From positions 108,014 to 172,013 of the forward strand of contig JANYHB010000002.1 in assembly GCA_025359265.1 (NCBI GenBank): a stretch of 64,000 nucleotides of DNA, written 5' to 3'. The DNA is from Hyphomicrobiales bacterium (GTDB lineage Bacteria > Pseudomonadota > Alphaproteobacteria > Rhizobiales > Aestuariivirgaceae). A program made the translations under genes and the position numbers. The first letter of the stretch is position 1. Each line of letters begins with the position of its first letter. The notes under the pieces were generated by a model. It was not told the DNA's origin and searched no databases. It saw only the letters and a list, made by a program, of their open reading frames with translations. Shown here piece by piece: positions 42,761 through 53,587 of this stretch.

Positions 42761-45462
42761 GTACGCCGGAAACCATATTCGCAACAGAACTGACAGTATT
42801 GAAAGGCGATTACACTTTATCGTTACGCAACGCCGCATCGGCGCTTATCCGCACTTGTCTTTCCGAAAGTCGAAGTGCCGCCGAAGCTCAACTGCTGCGC
42901 GACGGTAAAGGAACGGCTTGCGCCGAGGCTCTGTCGTTTACGCAAGATGAAATCATCAAAGGCCTGTTTGCGTTTGCTACACAACACCTTCAAGGCGCTA
43001 GTGCGCTGAAACTGGCGATTGTTGCGGTCGGAGGTTATGGGCGCGGAACATTGGCACCTGGCTCTGATATTGATCTGCTTTTTCTTTTGGCAGGCGAAAC
43101 CTCTCCTGCTGTGAATGCCGTTGTCGAATTTGTGCTTTACGCGCTATGGGACGCACGTCTGAAGGTCGGCCACGCCACCAGAAAGGTTGATGAATGTATC
43201 CGCCTTGCGAAAACCGATAACACCATCCTCACCTCAATCTTGGAATCACGCTATATTTGTGGGGACCGAACGCTTTTCAAAGATCTTTCATGCCGCTTTA
43301 AATCGGACATTGTCGCCACCGAAGCAAAGAAGTTTGTTGCGGAAAAATTAGCTGAGCGCGACGCCAGATACGAAAAAAGCGGTCAAAGCCGCTATGCGGT
43401 AGAGCCCGACTTGAAAGATGGCAAGGGCGGCTTGCGCGATTTACACACCCTGTTTTGGATTGCCAAATTTCTGTTTACCGCCAATTCACCGCAGGAACTG
43501 GCCGTAAAAGGGGCTTTTTCAAAAAGTGAACTGCATACGTTTTTAAAATGCGAAGATTTTCTCTGGGCGGTGCGCTGCCATTTGCATTTTGTTGCCGGTC
43601 GTGGCGAAGATCGATTGAGTTTTGATCGGCAGATGGAATTGGCTCAGCGGCTGCACTACAAAGCTCATGGTGGCCTGCAGGCGGTAGAACGGTTCATGCG
43701 ACATTACTTTTTGATTGCCAAAGACGTAGGCGATCTCACCCGCATTTTTTGCGCCAGTTTGGAACAGAAGCATTTGAAAGATGTGCAAGGCATTTCGCGC
43801 ATCTTCACAAAATTTTTTCCGCAACGAGGCAAAGTAAAAAACTTGCCTGTGGGTTTCAGACTTGACAACGGGCGCGTGAATTTTGCAGTTGAAAACATCC
43901 TTTTGGTTAACCCCATCAACATGCTGCGAATTTTCAAGGTTGTTGCCGAAACGCTGTTCGAGATTCATCCTGATGCCTTGAAGCTGGTGCGCAAATCGTT
44001 CCGTTTGATTGATGACAAATTGCGTACAAACCATGAAGCGAACGCCATATTTTTGGATATTCTGTGTAACTCGCAAAAGCCTGAATCAATTTTACGTTTG
44101 ATGAATGAGGCAGGTGTTCTTGGCCGCTTCATTCCTGAGTTTGGCAAAGTGGTCGCCATGATGCAATTCAACATGTATCATCACTACACCGTTGACGAAC
44201 ATTTGATCCGTTCAGTGGGTGTTTTGACGGGCATTGAAAATGGTACGCTTGCCAATGAACATCCGCGTGCCGCTGAGTTATTCCCCACCATCAGAGCGCG
44301 CCGCGCTCTTTATGTGGCGGCGCTGTTGCATGATATTGCCAAGGGTCGGGTAGAAGATCATTCTATTGCGGGGGAGCGCATTGCACTTGAGCTTTGCCCG
44401 CGGCTTGGCCTTGCGGCAGAGGAGACTGATCTCGTGGCCTGGCTCATTCGCTATCATCTCTTGATGAGCGAAACATCCCAAATGCGAGATTTGAATGATT
44501 ACAAAACCATTCTTGATTTTGTGAAAATCGTTCAAACACCGGAGCGGTTGAAGCTGCTCATTATCCTGACGGTTGCCGATATTCGCGCAGTAGGCCCCGG
44601 TGTCTGGAACGGTTGGAAGGGCCAGCTTTTGCGCTCCCTCTATTTTGAGGCTGAACCGTTGCTTTCTGGCGGCCATGCCTTGACGTCGCGCGGGCAGCGC
44701 GTGCAAGAAGCGCAGGCCGCATTCTTCAACCACCTTGGCATTGTAGACGGAAGTGAAAGGCAAAAACTTGCCGCCCGCCACTATGACGCTTATTGGCTTG
44801 GCGTACCGACCGAGCGACAGCTGCGCCACTTTGCACTCACCGCACATTGGTCGCAAGGCGAAGTCGTCACAGATATAATGACAGATGCATTTGCCGGGAT
44901 AACTGAAATCACGGTTTTTGCGCCCGATCATCCGCGTTTGTTGGCCATGTTGACTGGTGCTTGCGCTGCTTCAGGCGGCAACATTATTGGCGCACACATT
45001 TTCACAACGAATGATGGCATGGCCTTGGATACAATTTTATTGCGGCGAGAGTTTGCATCGGACGAAGACGAAAATCGCCGTGCCTCTCGCATGTGTGAAT
45101 CAATCAAGCGCGTGCTGCACGGGCAAGTGCGCTTGAGCGAAGTGCTTTCAAGGGTTCAGCAAATGCCCGATCGCGCCAGGGCCTTCACCTTGGTGCCGCG
45201 CGTGTTAGTGGACAACGCATCTTCCAACAGGAACACCATACTTGAAATTAGCGGGCTAGACCGTGTCGGTCTGCTCCATGCCGTGACTGAGGGGATTTAT
45301 CATCTCAATCTCAACATCGTTTCGGCCCACATCACCACTTTTGGTGAAAAGGCGGTGGATGTGTTTTACGTCACCGATCTCACCGGGTCCAAAATTGTGA
45401 ATAAGTCTCGCATCAGGCAAATCGAAAATTCCTTGCAAACCGTTATGTCACCTGCGGCATGA
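42757..45462 (+). CDS. glnD: Bifunctional PII uridylyltransferase/uridylyl-removing enzyme
   Basis: A 901-residue nitrogen sensor. The nucleotidyltransferase domain shows VGGYGRGTLAPGSDIDLLFLL. The GlnD_UR linker follows (EPDLKDGKGGLRDLHTLFWIAKFL). The HD domain with uridylyl-removing activity has VAALLHDIAKGRVEDHSIAGERIAL. Two C-terminal ACT domains (ITEITVFAPDHPRLLAMLTGACA and ILEISGLDRVGLLHAVTEGIYHLNLNIVSAHITTFGEKAVDVFYV) bind glutamine. It uridylylates PII proteins when glutamine is low. The start is a GTG overlapping the mutS stop as GTGA. The mutS-glnD-murJ order is typical of rhizobia. Confidence 0.97.
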   Translation: MSTPETIFATELTVLKGDYTLSLRNAASALIRTCLSESRSAAEAQLLRDGKGTACAEALSFTQDEIIKGLFAFATQHLQGASALKLAIVAVGGYGRGTLAPGSDIDLLFLLAGETSPAVNAVVEFVLYALWDARLKVGHATRKVDECIRLAKTDNTILTSILESRYICGDRTLFKDLSCRFKSDIVATEAKKFVAEKLAERDARYEKSGQSRYAVEPDLKDGKGGLRDLHTLFWIAKFLFTANSPQELAVKGAFSKSELHTFLKCEDFLWAVRCHLHFVAGRGEDRLSFDRQMELAQRLHYKAHGGLQAVERFMRHYFLIAKDVGDLTRIFCASLEQKHLKDVQGISRIFTKFFPQRGKVKNLPVGFRLDNGRVNFAVENILLVNPINMLRIFKVVAETLFEIHPDALKLVRKSFRLIDDKLRTNHEANAIFLDILCNSQKPESILRLMNEAGVLGRFIPEFGKVVAMMQFNMYHHYTVDEHLIRSVGVLTGIENGTLANEHPRAAELFPTIRARRALYVAALLHDIAKGRVEDHSIAGERIALELCPRLGLAAEETDLVAWLIRYHLLMSETSQMRDLNDYKTILDFVKIVQTPERLKLLIILTVADIRAVGPGVWNGWKGQLLRSLYFEAEPLLSGGHALTSRGQRVQEAQAAFFNHLGIVDGSERQKLAARHYDAYWLGVPTERQLRHFALTAHWSQGEVVTDIMTDAFAGITEITVFAPDHPRLLAMLTGACAASGGNIIGAHIFTTNDGMALDTILLRREFASDEDENRRASRMCESIKRVLHGQVRLSEVLSRVQQMPDRARAFTLVPRVLVDNASSNRNTILEISGLDRVGLLHAVTEGIYHLNLNIVSAHITTFGEKAVDVFYVTDLTGSKIVNKSRIRQIENSLQTVMSPAA

Positions 45463-45505
45463 AACGGTGTGAATTGGTTAATTATTGCCTTGGTAAGCTC
45501 TAGGC

Positions 45506-47065
45506 ATGTCAGTCATTCGCTCTGCCGCAAAAGTTGGTGGGTTTACTTCGATCAGCCGCATTTTAGGCTTCATCCGCGATCAGCTTATTGCCTTCACTTT
45601 GGGCACCGGTGATGTGGCTGATGCGTTCTTCGTGGCGCAACGGTTTCCAAATCTCTTTCGCACGTTATTTGCCGAAGGTGCGTTTAATTCCGCCTTCGTT
45701 CCCATCTTCGCTGGCAAAGTTGAAGCCGAGGGCCTCCCTGCTGCGCGTCAGTTGGCAAGTGACGTTTACGCCGTAATGTTGATTTGGATGGTGCTATTCT
45801 GTGCGCTTTGCATGGCTTTTATGCCATGGTTGATTTATCTCTTCGCTTGGGGTTTTCAAGCATCTCCCCAAAAGATGGCTTTAGTGGTGGGGCTCACGCA
45901 ACTGTGTTTTCCTTATCTGCTGTTCATGACCCTAACGGCACTACAGGGCGGCGTGCTTAACAGTTTGCACCGCTTCACGGCGGCAGCTGCGGCACCCATT
46001 TTGCTCAATTTGGTTTTGATCTTATCCAACGGGGTGGCTTGGCTCATTGGATCTGGGAACTCGGCGCTCACTGGATATATCTTTGCTGGTGGAGTTACGC
46101 TTTCTGGCGTCGCGCAATTTGCTTTACTGGCAGTTTCCTGCAAGCGCGCTGGCGTGCCTCTTATGCCCAAGCGGCCACGCCTCACGCCAGAAGTGAGGCA
46201 GGTGATTGGCCGCTCATTGCCCGGCATTGTGTCGGGTGGCGTGATGCAGATCAACCTGCTCATTGCCACCTCACTGGCTTCGGCAATCCCACATGCGAAT
46301 TCATATCTCTATTACGCCGATCGCCTCTATCAACTTCCACTTGGGGTAATTGGTGTCGCCATTGGCGTGGTGCTCTTGCCTACACTTTCGCGTCGCTTAC
46401 GAGCGGGTGACGAAAGTGGTGCCAAGGACGCAAAGAACCGGGCATTGGAATTTTCTCTGTTCCTGACATTGCCCGCCGCCGCCGCATTGATCGTGATCGC
46501 CGTACCAATATTGCGAACTGTATTCGAACACGGCGCTTTTAAAGCTACAGACACTTTCGCCGTGGCCCCAACTGTTACAGCTTTCGCGATTGGCCTTCCG
46601 GCGTATTCGCTGACCAAAGTTTTTCAACCGGGGTTTTACGCGCGTGGTGATACGAGAACACCGATGAAATTTGCACTTTATTCGGTTTTCGTGAATATCA
46701 TCGGCAGCATTGGGCTTTCATATTTCATTGGCCATGTTGGTATTGCTTTGGCCACCTCGCTGGCCGCATGGACGAATGCCGCACAACTTTATTTCCGCCT
46801 GCGCAAGCTGCGCCATTTTGAATTCGATAAAGGCTCCAGCGCACGCATTCCCCTGATGATCCATTCCACGTTGATTATGGCCGCCAGCTTGCTTATTGCT
46901 CGGGTTATCATGGAAGACCGGTTTACCGCTCAGGCCAGCACCTGGACTGCCGTGCTCGGCTTGGTGGCGCTGGTAATCATTGGGCTCATTTCCTATTTTC
47001 TCGCCTCACAACTCACTGGAGCATGGCGAATTTCTGAGCTAAAGGCCGCGCTGAAAAGGAACTAA
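45506..47065 (+). CDS. murJ: Lipid II flippase MurJ (MviN)
   Basis: A 519-residue polytopic membrane protein of the MOP exporter superfamily with about 14 hydrophobic segments. It opens with SVIRSAAKVGGFTSISRILGFIRDQLIAFTLGTGDVADAFFVAQRFPNLFRTLFAEGAFNSAFVPIFA, the strongly conserved N-terminus of MurJ with its functional arginines. Later blocks are NSYLYYADRLYQLPLGVIGVAIGVVLLPTLSRR and KVFQPGFYARGDTRTPMKFAL. MurJ flips the peptidoglycan precursor lipid II to the periplasmic face, serving synthases such as the class A PBP at 2.4-4.4 kb. It ends three bases before trpS. Confidence 0.97.
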   Translation: MSVIRSAAKVGGFTSISRILGFIRDQLIAFTLGTGDVADAFFVAQRFPNLFRTLFAEGAFNSAFVPIFAGKVEAEGLPAARQLASDVYAVMLIWMVLFCALCMAFMPWLIYLFAWGFQASPQKMALVVGLTQLCFPYLLFMTLTALQGGVLNSLHRFTAAAAAPILLNLVLILSNGVAWLIGSGNSALTGYIFAGGVTLSGVAQFALLAVSCKRAGVPLMPKRPRLTPEVRQVIGRSLPGIVSGGVMQINLLIATSLASAIPHANSYLYYADRLYQLPLGVIGVAIGVVLLPTLSRRLRAGDESGAKDAKNRALEFSLFLTLPAAAALIVIAVPILRTVFEHGAFKATDTFAVAPTVTAFAIGLPAYSLTKVFQPGFYARGDTRTPMKFALYSVFVNIIGSIGLSYFIGHVGIALATSLAAWTNAAQLYFRLRKLRHFEFDKGSSARIPLMIHSTLIMAASLLIARVIMEDRFTAQASTWTAVLGLVALVIIGLISYFLASQLTGAWRISELKAALKRN

Positions 47066-47068
47066 CTT

Positions 47069-48085
47069 ATGGTCACATTCACCCCACGCGTGCTTTCCGG
47101 CATGCAGCCCACTGGAAATTTGCACCTCGGCAATTATCTCGGTGCAATGGTGAATTGGGTCAAAATGCAAGATACGCATGAAACGCTTTATTGTGTGGTG
47201 GATATGCACGCCATCACGCAACCCACTTCTGTGTGGGGCGGCCCGACCGCATTGCGCAAATCGACGTTAGAGGTGGCAGCGGCCTATATGGCTGCTGGCA
47301 TTGATCCAAAAAAATCCATTCTCTTCAACCAATCGCGGGTGCCTGAACATGCAGAACTGGCGTGGATTTTCAATTGCATCGCGAGACTCGGCTGGTTGAA
47401 CCGCATGACCCAGTTTAAAGAGAAAGCCGGAAAAGACCGCGAGAACGCCTCGGTGGGCCTTTATGCTTATCCTGTATTAATGGCTGCTGACATTTTGATT
47501 TACCGTGCCACCCAAGTGCCCGTGGGCGAAGATCAAAAGCAGCACTTGGAACTATGCCGAGACATTGCGATTAAATTCAACAATGACTTCGGGGTGGATT
47601 TCTTTCCTATCACCGAGCCGGTGATCATGGGCCCGGCCACGCGCGTGATGAGCCTTCGTGATGGCACCAAGAAGATGTCGAAATCCGATCCATCAGACTT
47701 GTCGCGCATTAATCTGACCGATAGCGCTGACGACATTGCCAAGAAAATTCGCAAAGCTAAAACCGATGCCGATGGTTTGCCGTCGGAAAAGGCTGGCTTG
47801 GCAGGTAGGCCTGAAGCTGAAAATTTAGTGGGGATCTATGCAGCCTTGGCCGATCGCACCACAGAAGTGGTGTTGACTGAATTTGGCGGCGGGCAATTTT
47901 CTGCTTTCAAGAATGCCCTAGCAGAACTTGCTGTGGCTAAGATTTCACCGATCAACACCAAGATGAACCAGCTGTTGGCTGAAGTGGGCTATGTTGAGCA
48001 GGTGCTGACTGAAGGCTCGACGCGGGCATCAGCCATAGCAGCGCCCATCATGAAAGACGTGAAAAAGATCGTCGGCTTTGTCTGA
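47069..48085 (+). CDS. trpS: Tryptophanyl-tRNA synthetase
   Basis: A 338-residue class Ib aminoacyl-tRNA synthetase charging tRNA-Trp. The HIGH-like motif is [19 protein letters not shown], the KMSKS loop is [18 protein letters not shown], and [20 protein letters not shown] lies in the active site. Length and architecture equal those of other bacterial TrpS. It begins three bases after murJ and forms one transcription unit with it. The next gene, nfuA, has a promoter-like sequence of its own in the gap. Confidence 0.97.
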   Translation: MVTFTPRVLSGMQPTGNLHLGNYLGAMVNWVKMQDTHETLYCVVDMHAITQPTSVWGGPTALRKSTLEVAAAYMAAGIDPKKSILFNQSRVPEHAELAWIFNCIARLGWLNRMTQFKEKAGKDRENASVGLYAYPVLMAADILIYRATQVPVGEDQKQHLELCRDIAIKFNNDFGVDFFPITEPVIMGPATRVMSLRDGTKKMSKSDPSDLSRINLTDSADDIAKKIRKAKTDADGLPSEKAGLAGRPEAENLVGIYAALADRTTEVVLTEFGGGQFSAFKNALAELAVAKISPINTKMNQLLAEVGYVEQVLTEGSTRASAIAAPIMKDVKKIVGFV

Positions 48086-48094
48086 AGAAGGCCA

Positions 48095-48123
48095 CTTTAA
48101 CTCTGCTTCAATAGGGTCTATAT
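48095..48123 (+). promoter_or_regulatory. nfuA promoter candidate
   Basis: CTTTAA at 48095-48100 and a perfect CTATAT at 48118-48123 are separated by 17 bases, fitting CTTGAC-N17-CTATAT at ten of twelve positions. The site lies in the 62-base gap after trpS, 24 bases before the nfuA ATG, with AAGGAT as ribosome site between. Confidence 0.5.
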
Positions 48124-48147
48124 AATATCCGACAAGGATACTCAGCT

Positions 48148-48705
48148 ATGTTTATTCAAACCGAAGCCACGCCAAATCCGGCCACTTTGAAATTCCTGCC
48201 CGGCAAGCCCGTACTGCCCGGTTCAACACGGGAATATCGCAAAGCCGCTGATGCGCTGGAAAGCCCATTGGCCGAAAAGCTGTTTTCGGTGATCGGCGTT
48301 TCGGGCGTGTTTCTGGGCCATGATTTTATCACAGTCACCAAAGGTTCGGGCGAATGGCAGCATCTAAAGCCTGCCATTTTGGGCACGATCATGGATCATT
48401 ATGTTTCGGGCACGCCCATGTTGATGGGCGAAGCGCCGATTGATCAGGCAGGCGAAGAATTCTTTGCTGATGAACACAGCGAAATCGTTAAAACCATTAA
48501 AGACTTGCTCGACAGCCGAGTGCGCCCTGCCGTCGCCCAAGACGGCGGTGACATCACCTTCAAAGGCTTCAAAGAAGGCGTAGTCTATTTGAATATGAAA
48601 GGTTCTTGTGCGGGTTGTCCCTCAAGCACCGCCACTTTGAAACACGGCATTGAAAACCTGCTCAAACATTTCGTTCCCGAAGTCAGTGAAGTTCGCCCGG
48701 TCTAA
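48148..48705 (+). CDS. nfuA: NifU-like Fe-S cluster scaffold/carrier (Nfu type)
   Basis: A 185-residue protein with the mitochondrial/alphaproteobacterial Nfu architecture. The N-terminal Nfu_N domain reads MFIQTEATPNPATLKFLPGKPVL..FSVIGVSGVFLGHDFITVTK. The C-terminal NifU domain carries the cluster-binding CxxC in NMKGSCAGCPSSTATLKHGIENLLKHFVPEV. It hands Fe-S clusters to apo-proteins; radical SAM enzymes such as MiaB in this window are candidate clients. It has its own promoter-like site and ends three bases before the convergent mutM gene. Confidence 0.94.
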   Translation: MFIQTEATPNPATLKFLPGKPVLPGSTREYRKAADALESPLAEKLFSVIGVSGVFLGHDFITVTKGSGEWQHLKPAILGTIMDHYVSGTPMLMGEAPIDQAGEEFFADEHSEIVKTIKDLLDSRVRPAVAQDGGDITFKGFKEGVVYLNMKGSCAGCPSSTATLKHGIENLLKHFVPEVSEVRPV

Positions 48706-48708
48706 TTT

Positions 48709-49578
48709 TTACTTCTGGCAAGAAGCGCAGTAGAAACTTGAGCGGCCTGATTGCACCAGACGTTTAATCGGCTTAGCACAATTGCAGCAAGGCTCACCTT
48801 CCCGGTCGTAAACCAAAAAGCGCCGCTGGTATGAGCCTTGTTCTCCATTGGTGCTCTTGAAGTCTTGCAACGTTGAACCGCCGGCCAAAATGGCTTCATT
48901 GAGAATGTCGCGGATGTGACGCACCAATTCTTCGAGTTTTTCAAGCTTCACGCTGCCTGCCTTGCGCTTGGGCGAAATCCGTGAGCGAAACAACGCCTCG
49001 CAAACATAGATGTTGCCAAGCCCTGCAATGATACGCTGATTCAGCAGAATGGCTTTCATCGGCGCTGCTTTGGATTTGAACTGCATGGCCAAATAAGCTG
49101 CGGAAAGTTCATTGCCCAAAGGTTCTACGCCGATGTCTTTGAGCAGCCTGTGCTGACCAACTGTGGAAGTTTCCACCACATCCATCATGCCAAAGCGGCG
49201 CGGGTCTGAATAGACCAGCCGCACGCCTTGTTCGAGATGCAATACAACATGGTCGTGCGGGCCATCAATATCTTGGCCAGTATCAGCCTCGAAATAAAAT
49301 TCGCCCAAATTGCATACGCCCTTCGGTGAGAACAAGGTAAATCGCCCCGTCATGCCCAGATGCACGATCAAACTGAAGCCATTGTCTAAATCTGCCAGAA
49401 TATACTTGGCCCGCCGTGCAAGTGTTTGAACTTTGGCCCCCGAAAGCCGCTCAACAAAACCTTGGGGAAATGGAAAGCGCAAACCCGCTCGCCTTAGCTC
49501 CACCCGCTCAATCTTTCGGCCTTTCAAAACCGGCTCTAACGCTCGTTTAACCGTCTCAACTTCTGGCAATTCTGGCAT
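48709..49578 (-). CDS. mutM: Formamidopyrimidine-DNA glycosylase (MutM/Fpg)
   Basis: A 289-residue base-excision repair enzyme that removes 8-oxoguanine and formamidopyrimidines. The N-terminus [23 protein letters not shown] supplies the catalytic proline and Glu. [14 protein letters not shown] contains the void-filling region, and [22 protein letters not shown] is the helix-two-turn-helix. The C-terminal zinc finger is [25 protein letters not shown] with all four cysteines. It is divergent from ubiE, 34 bases apart, in the order common in rhizobia, and converges with nfuA. Confidence 0.97.
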   Translation of the reverse strand: MPELPEVETVKRALEPVLKGRKIERVELRRAGLRFPFPQGFVERLSGAKVQTLARRAKYILADLDNGFSLIVHLGMTGRFTLFSPKGVCNLGEFYFEADTGQDIDGPHDHVVLHLEQGVRLVYSDPRRFGMMDVVETSTVGQHRLLKDIGVEPLGNELSAAYLAMQFKSKAAPMKAILLNQRIIAGLGNIYVCEALFRSRISPKRKAGSVKLEKLEELVRHIRDILNEAILAGGSTLQDFKSTNGEQGSYQRRFLVYDREGEPCCNCAKPIKRLVQSGRSSFYCASCQK

Positions 49579-49612
49579 GTTTACCTTGTCTTACGATGGG
49601 ACGATTGGCGCG

Positions 49613-50407
49613 ATGGCAAAACCCCTCCAGGTAGCCTATCTTAACCATATGGGAGATGATCCACATAACGTTTCTTTCGGCTTTCGCAACGTCGCAGAAG
49701 ATGAGCGCCAAGGGTTAGTGAACGACGTCTTCGCCAAGGCTGCGGCTGACTATGATAAGATGAATGACCTCATGTCCTCTGGCCTGCACAGGCTGTGGAA
49801 AGACGACATGATGACCATGCTCAGCCCACCGAAGAACAAATCCTTCAATGTTTTGGATGTGGCAGGCGGCACGGGCGATATTGCATTCCGCGTTCTGGAT
49901 GCCGGCGGCCCGCAAACCCGCGTGACCATTGCTGACATTTCGCCGCTGATGGTGGGCGAAGGCAAAAAGCGTGGCGAGCGTGAGGGCCGGCTTGATTGCT
50001 GCACCTTCACTGTAGGCAATGCCGAAGAGCTGGCCTTTGAGTCCAATACTTTCGATGCCTACACAATCGCATTCGGCATTCGCAATGTAACACGCATCGA
50101 CAAGGCGTTGAAAGAAGCGATGCGTGTGCTGAAGCCGGGCGGACGCTTTCTCTGCTTGGAGTTTTCGCATCTGGGTAACCATCTGGCGCAAAAACTTTAT
50201 GACGCTTATTCATTCACTGTTATCCCCGCAGTAGGAAAAGTGGTGACGGGTGATGGCCAACCGTATCGTTATCTGGTGGAATCCATCCGCATGTTCCCCA
50301 ACCAGGATGAATTCGCCAAGATGATCGGCGCTGCGGGTTTCGAGCGCGTGAGCTATCGCAATCTCACTGGTGGTGTGGTGGCCATTCACTCGGGTTGGAA
50401 GATTTAA
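49613..50407 (+). CDS. ubiE: Ubiquinone/menaquinone biosynthesis C-methyltransferase UbiE
   Basis: The ATG at 49613 gives 264 residues ([13 protein letters not shown]), close to the family norm; the track start at 49433 lies inside mutM. The protein has [31 protein letters not shown], motif [53 protein letters not shown] (the UbiE signature) and [26 protein letters not shown]. It performs the C-methylation step of ubiquinone synthesis, whose product pool the ActS kinase monitors. The stop overlaps the ubiB start as TAATG. Confidence 0.96.
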   Translation: MAKPLQVAYLNHMGDDPHNVSFGFRNVAEDERQGLVNDVFAKAAADYDKMNDLMSSGLHRLWKDDMMTMLSPPKNKSFNVLDVAGGTGDIAFRVLDAGGPQTRVTIADISPLMVGEGKKRGEREGRLDCCTFTVGNAEELAFESNTFDAYTIAFGIRNVTRIDKALKEAMRVLKPGGRFLCLEFSHLGNHLAQKLYDAYSFTVIPAVGKVVTGDGQPYRYLVESIRMFPNQDEFAKMIGAAGFERVSYRNLTGGVVAIHSGWKI

Positions 50408-51939
50408 TGGCAAACCCTGTCACCAATGCACTGCGCTTGAGCAAGGCGGGCTTCATCCTCGCGCGCTACGATGCACTTTTGCCGCCGGATCAATCAGCTA
50501 AAGCGCCGTGGCTGGTGCGCATCGGTTCAAAAATTGCGCAAATTGGCGCCGAAAAAAATCTGCAAGGCGGCCAACATAATCGCCTTACATTGGCTTTGTC
50601 TAAACTGGGCCCCAGCTATATTAAACTTGGACAATTTCTCGCCACACGGCCCGATGTGATCGGCGCCAAGCGGGCCTTTGAGTTGAAAGCCCTGCAAGAC
50701 AAACTGCCGCCATTTCCACAAGCAGAAGCCGAAGCAATTGTTGAAAGCGAACTGGGCAAACCGGTCTCACAACTCTTCAAAACGTTTGGGCCATCCATAG
50801 CGGCGGCCTCCATCGCGCAGGTGCATAAGGCTGAAACGCATGAGGGCAAGCAAGTTGCCGTGAAAATTTTGCGCCCAGATGTGGAGCGCCGCTTTGCCAA
50901 CGACATTTCATCATTTGCCTTTGCCGCTCGACAAGCAGAACGGTGGAGCCAGGAAGGCAAGCGCCTGCGCCCTGTTGCGGCGGTCGCCATGCTCGAAACC
51001 TCAATGGTGCATGAATTGGATCTGCGAATGGAAGCTGCAGCCCTATCAGAGATGGCCCAGAATTCCAAAGACGATCCAGGCTTTCGTGTACCGGAAGTAC
51101 AATGGGCTTTGAGCAACAAGCGCGTACTGACCACCGAATGGATCGACGGCACGCCGATGGCAGATGTGGAAGCCCTGCGCACCCGTGGACTTGATCTTTC
51201 ATTGCTGGGCGACACCGTGATCCAAAGTTTTTTGCGCCATGCCATCCGCGACGGCTTTTTCCATGCTGATATGCACCAGGGAAATCTATTCGTGGACCCT
51301 GCGGGCAATCTTGTCGCGCTGGATTTCGGCATCACCGGCCGCCTCTCAGAAGGCGATCGTCTATTCCTTGCGGAAATTCTATATGGTTTTATCACGCGAA
51401 ATTATCGCCGCATTGCGCAGGTGCATTTTGATGCGGGCTATGTGCCTGAAACCGAAGATGTTGAAACCTTTGCGCAGGCCTTACGCGCCATTGGTGAGCC
51501 AATCATGGGCCTGCCTGCGGGTGAAATTTCCATGTCCCGCCTTCTCACGCAGTTGTTTGAGGTAACCGAACAGTTCAACATGCAAGCCCAGCCACAGCTT
51601 TTGCTGTTGCAAAAAACCATGGTGGTGACGGAAGGTGTTGCGCGCACGCTGAACCCCAATCTCAACATTTGGAAAACTGGTGAGCCGGTGGTGCGCTCGT
51701 GGATCGAACGCAAGCTTGGTCCGCTGGGCAAGATTGAGCAGGCCTTGGGCAGCGCTGGAACGCTGGGAAGCTTAGCGTTGCGCGTGCCGCGCCTTGTCGA
51801 CGAGGCCCATAAAGTTCATCGTAAATTGGATGCCTTCGTCACCGCCCAGTCTGCGCCGGCAAACCCTTGGCCGCCGCGGTTTCTCGCCATCTGCGCTTTG
51901 GCTCTGGTTGTCATTGCCACCCGTCTGGTGCTGAGATGA
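50407..51939 (+). CDS. ubiB: Ubiquinone biosynthesis kinase-like protein UbiB
   Basis: A 510-residue atypical kinase of the ABC1/ADCK/UbiB family. The KxGQ motif appears as YIKLGQFLATRPDVIG, the Ala-rich loop as SIAAASIAQVHKAE, and the catalytic segment as DGFFHADMHQGNLFVDPAGNLVALDFGITGRLSEGDR. A C-terminal hydrophobic helix (FLAICALALVVIATRLVL) anchors it to the membrane. It supports ubiquinone synthesis, probably by ATP-dependent lipid handling. Starts at the ATG in TAATG with ubiE; the track start four codons earlier is a TTG. Its end overlaps coaBC. Confidence 0.96.
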   Translation: MANPVTNALRLSKAGFILARYDALLPPDQSAKAPWLVRIGSKIAQIGAEKNLQGGQHNRLTLALSKLGPSYIKLGQFLATRPDVIGAKRAFELKALQDKLPPFPQAEAEAIVESELGKPVSQLFKTFGPSIAAASIAQVHKAETHEGKQVAVKILRPDVERRFANDISSFAFAARQAERWSQEGKRLRPVAAVAMLETSMVHELDLRMEAAALSEMAQNSKDDPGFRVPEVQWALSNKRVLTTEWIDGTPMADVEALRTRGLDLSLLGDTVIQSFLRHAIRDGFFHADMHQGNLFVDPAGNLVALDFGITGRLSEGDRLFLAEILYGFITRNYRRIAQVHFDAGYVPETEDVETFAQALRAIGEPIMGLPAGEISMSRLLTQLFEVTEQFNMQAQPQLLLLQKTMVVTEGVARTLNPNLNIWKTGEPVVRSWIERKLGPLGKIEQALGSAGTLGSLALRVPRLVDEAHKVHRKLDAFVTAQSAPANPWPPRFLAICALALVVIATRLVLR

Positions 51940-53150
51940 GGGCCACCTCAAGTCAGGGGATTGGAAAATCGGTTCTGCTCATTATTGGTGGCGGAATTGC
52001 CGCCTACAAATGTTTGGAGCTAATCCGCCAACTTTCCAAGCGTGGGATAACAACACGCGTGATTATGACCAAGGCAGCCGAACAATTTGTAACACCACTA
52101 TCGGTAGTTTCACTCAGCGGCGAGAACGTTTTTACTGATCTCTTCAGCCTGACCGATGAAACCCAAATGGGGCACATTGAGTTGTCACGCTCCACTGATC
52201 TGGTTGTTGTTGCCCCTGCTACCGCAGACTTGATGGCGAAGATGGCGGCAGGTCTTGCGGTTGATCTGGCCAGCACAACCCTCTTGGCAACAGACAAAGC
52301 TGTTCTGCTTGCGCCAGCAATGAATGTGCGAATGTGGCATCATTTGGCGACAGCCCGCAATATAACGCAATTGAAAAAAGATGGCATTCATTTTGTCGGC
52401 CCAAATGAGGGCGATATGGCCTGCGGTGAATTTGGTTTAGGCCGCATGGCCGAGCCGATGGAGATTGTTGCTGCAATCGAATCACTGCTGAGCCCACGGA
52501 TACAGCCTCTCACAGGCAGGCGGGTATTGATCACCGCTGGCCCTACCCAAGAGGCGATTGATCCAGTGCGCTATATTTCCAACCGCTCCAGCGGCAAGCA
52601 AGGCTATGCCCTGGCCGAAGCTGCGGCAAATATGGGCGCGGATGTCACACTGGTTTCCGGCCCTGTCGCTCTGGCAACGCCTTTGGGCGTTAGGCGCGTC
52701 GATGTGACAACGGCAGACGAAATGTTGGTGGCAGTCAAGCAAATTCCAAACACTGATCTCGCAATCTTTTGTGCGGCCGTCGCGGATTGGAAAGTCGCCA
52801 ACCCCGCCAGACAAAAATTGAAGAAGAACGATGCATCAGAGCCGCCGTCGCTTTCTTTCGTACCTTCCCCTGATATTCTTAAAAGTGTCGCAGGTTTGCA
52901 TGAAGGCCGACCCAAAATCATTGTCGGCTTCGCTGCCGAAACAGAGAATGTCATCGCCAATGCCAAAGCAAAACTCAAAAGTAAAGGCTGCGATATTATC
53001 ATCGCCAATGACGTCTCAGAGGGGGTGTTTGGCACCAATAAGAACGTGGTGCATTTTGTTTCAGCTAAGGGCGTCGAAAGCTGGCCAGAGCTTTCCAAAT
53101 CAGAAGTAGCGCAACGCGTTCTTGCGGCTTGCGCAGGACTTCTAAAATGA
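51936..53150 (+). CDS. coaBC: Bifunctional phosphopantothenoylcysteine decarboxylase/synthetase
   Basis: The ATG at 51936 overlaps the ubiB stop (ATGA) and gives 404 residues. The flavoprotein CoaC half has [46 protein letters not shown] and the substrate loop [10 protein letters not shown]. The CoaB half has [50 protein letters not shown] and [34 protein letters not shown]. Together they convert 4'-phosphopantothenate and cysteine to 4'-phosphopantetheine for coenzyme A. dut follows with an ATGA overlap. Confidence 0.97.
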   Translation: MRATSSQGIGKSVLLIIGGGIAAYKCLELIRQLSKRGITTRVIMTKAAEQFVTPLSVVSLSGENVFTDLFSLTDETQMGHIELSRSTDLVVVAPATADLMAKMAAGLAVDLASTTLLATDKAVLLAPAMNVRMWHHLATARNITQLKKDGIHFVGPNEGDMACGEFGLGRMAEPMEIVAAIESLLSPRIQPLTGRRVLITAGPTQEAIDPVRYISNRSSGKQGYALAEAAANMGADVTLVSGPVALATPLGVRRVDVTTADEMLVAVKQIPNTDLAIFCAAVADWKVANPARQKLKKNDASEPPSLSFVPSPDILKSVAGLHEGRPKIIVGFAAETENVIANAKAKLKSKGCDIIIANDVSEGVFGTNKNVVHFVSAKGVESWPELSKSEVAQRVLAACAGLLK

Positions 53151-53587
53151 TGAAAGTCAAAATCATGCGGCTGGCACATGGCAAGGGGTTGCAACTTCCA
53201 TCTTATGCCACGGCGGGTGCTGCCGGACTTGATCTTCGTGCTGCCGAATCTGCAACACTCAAACCCGGTTCACGCATTTTGATGCCAACGGGAATGGCCA
53301 TTGCCCTTCCGCCTCGGCATGAAGCACAAGTGCGCCCGCGCTCTGGCCTCGCAGTTCAGCATGGCGTGACTATACTCAATGCACCCGGCACCATTGATGA
53401 AGATTATCGCGGCGAGATCAAAGTGCCGCTCATCAACCACGGTACAGAAGATTTTGTTATCCAACGCGGCGATCGAATTGCACAAATGGTGATTTCTCCC
53501 GTTGTTCACGCTTATCTGGCCGAAGTTACATCGCTTGATGAAACCAACCGCGGGCAAGGTGGCTTCGGATCATCGGGGAAAAGCTGA
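53147..53587 (+). CDS. dut: dUTP pyrophosphatase
   Basis: A 146-residue trimeric dUTPase with its five motifs visible: [15 protein letters not shown] (1), [11 protein letters not shown] (2), [23 protein letters not shown] (3), [13 protein letters not shown] (4) and [11 protein letters not shown]-type [10 protein letters not shown] (5, the C-terminal arm). It removes dUTP and supplies dUMP for thymidylate synthesis. The first ATG of the pair at 53147/53150 overlaps the coaBC stop. The neighbouring moeB-like gene starts at its stop codon (TGATG). Confidence 0.97.
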   Translation: MMKVKIMRLAHGKGLQLPSYATAGAAGLDLRAAESATLKPGSRILMPTGMAIALPPRHEAQVRPRSGLAVQHGVTILNAPGTIDEDYRGEIKVPLINHGTEDFVIQRGDRIAQMVISPVVHAYLAEVTSLDETNRGQGGFGSSGKS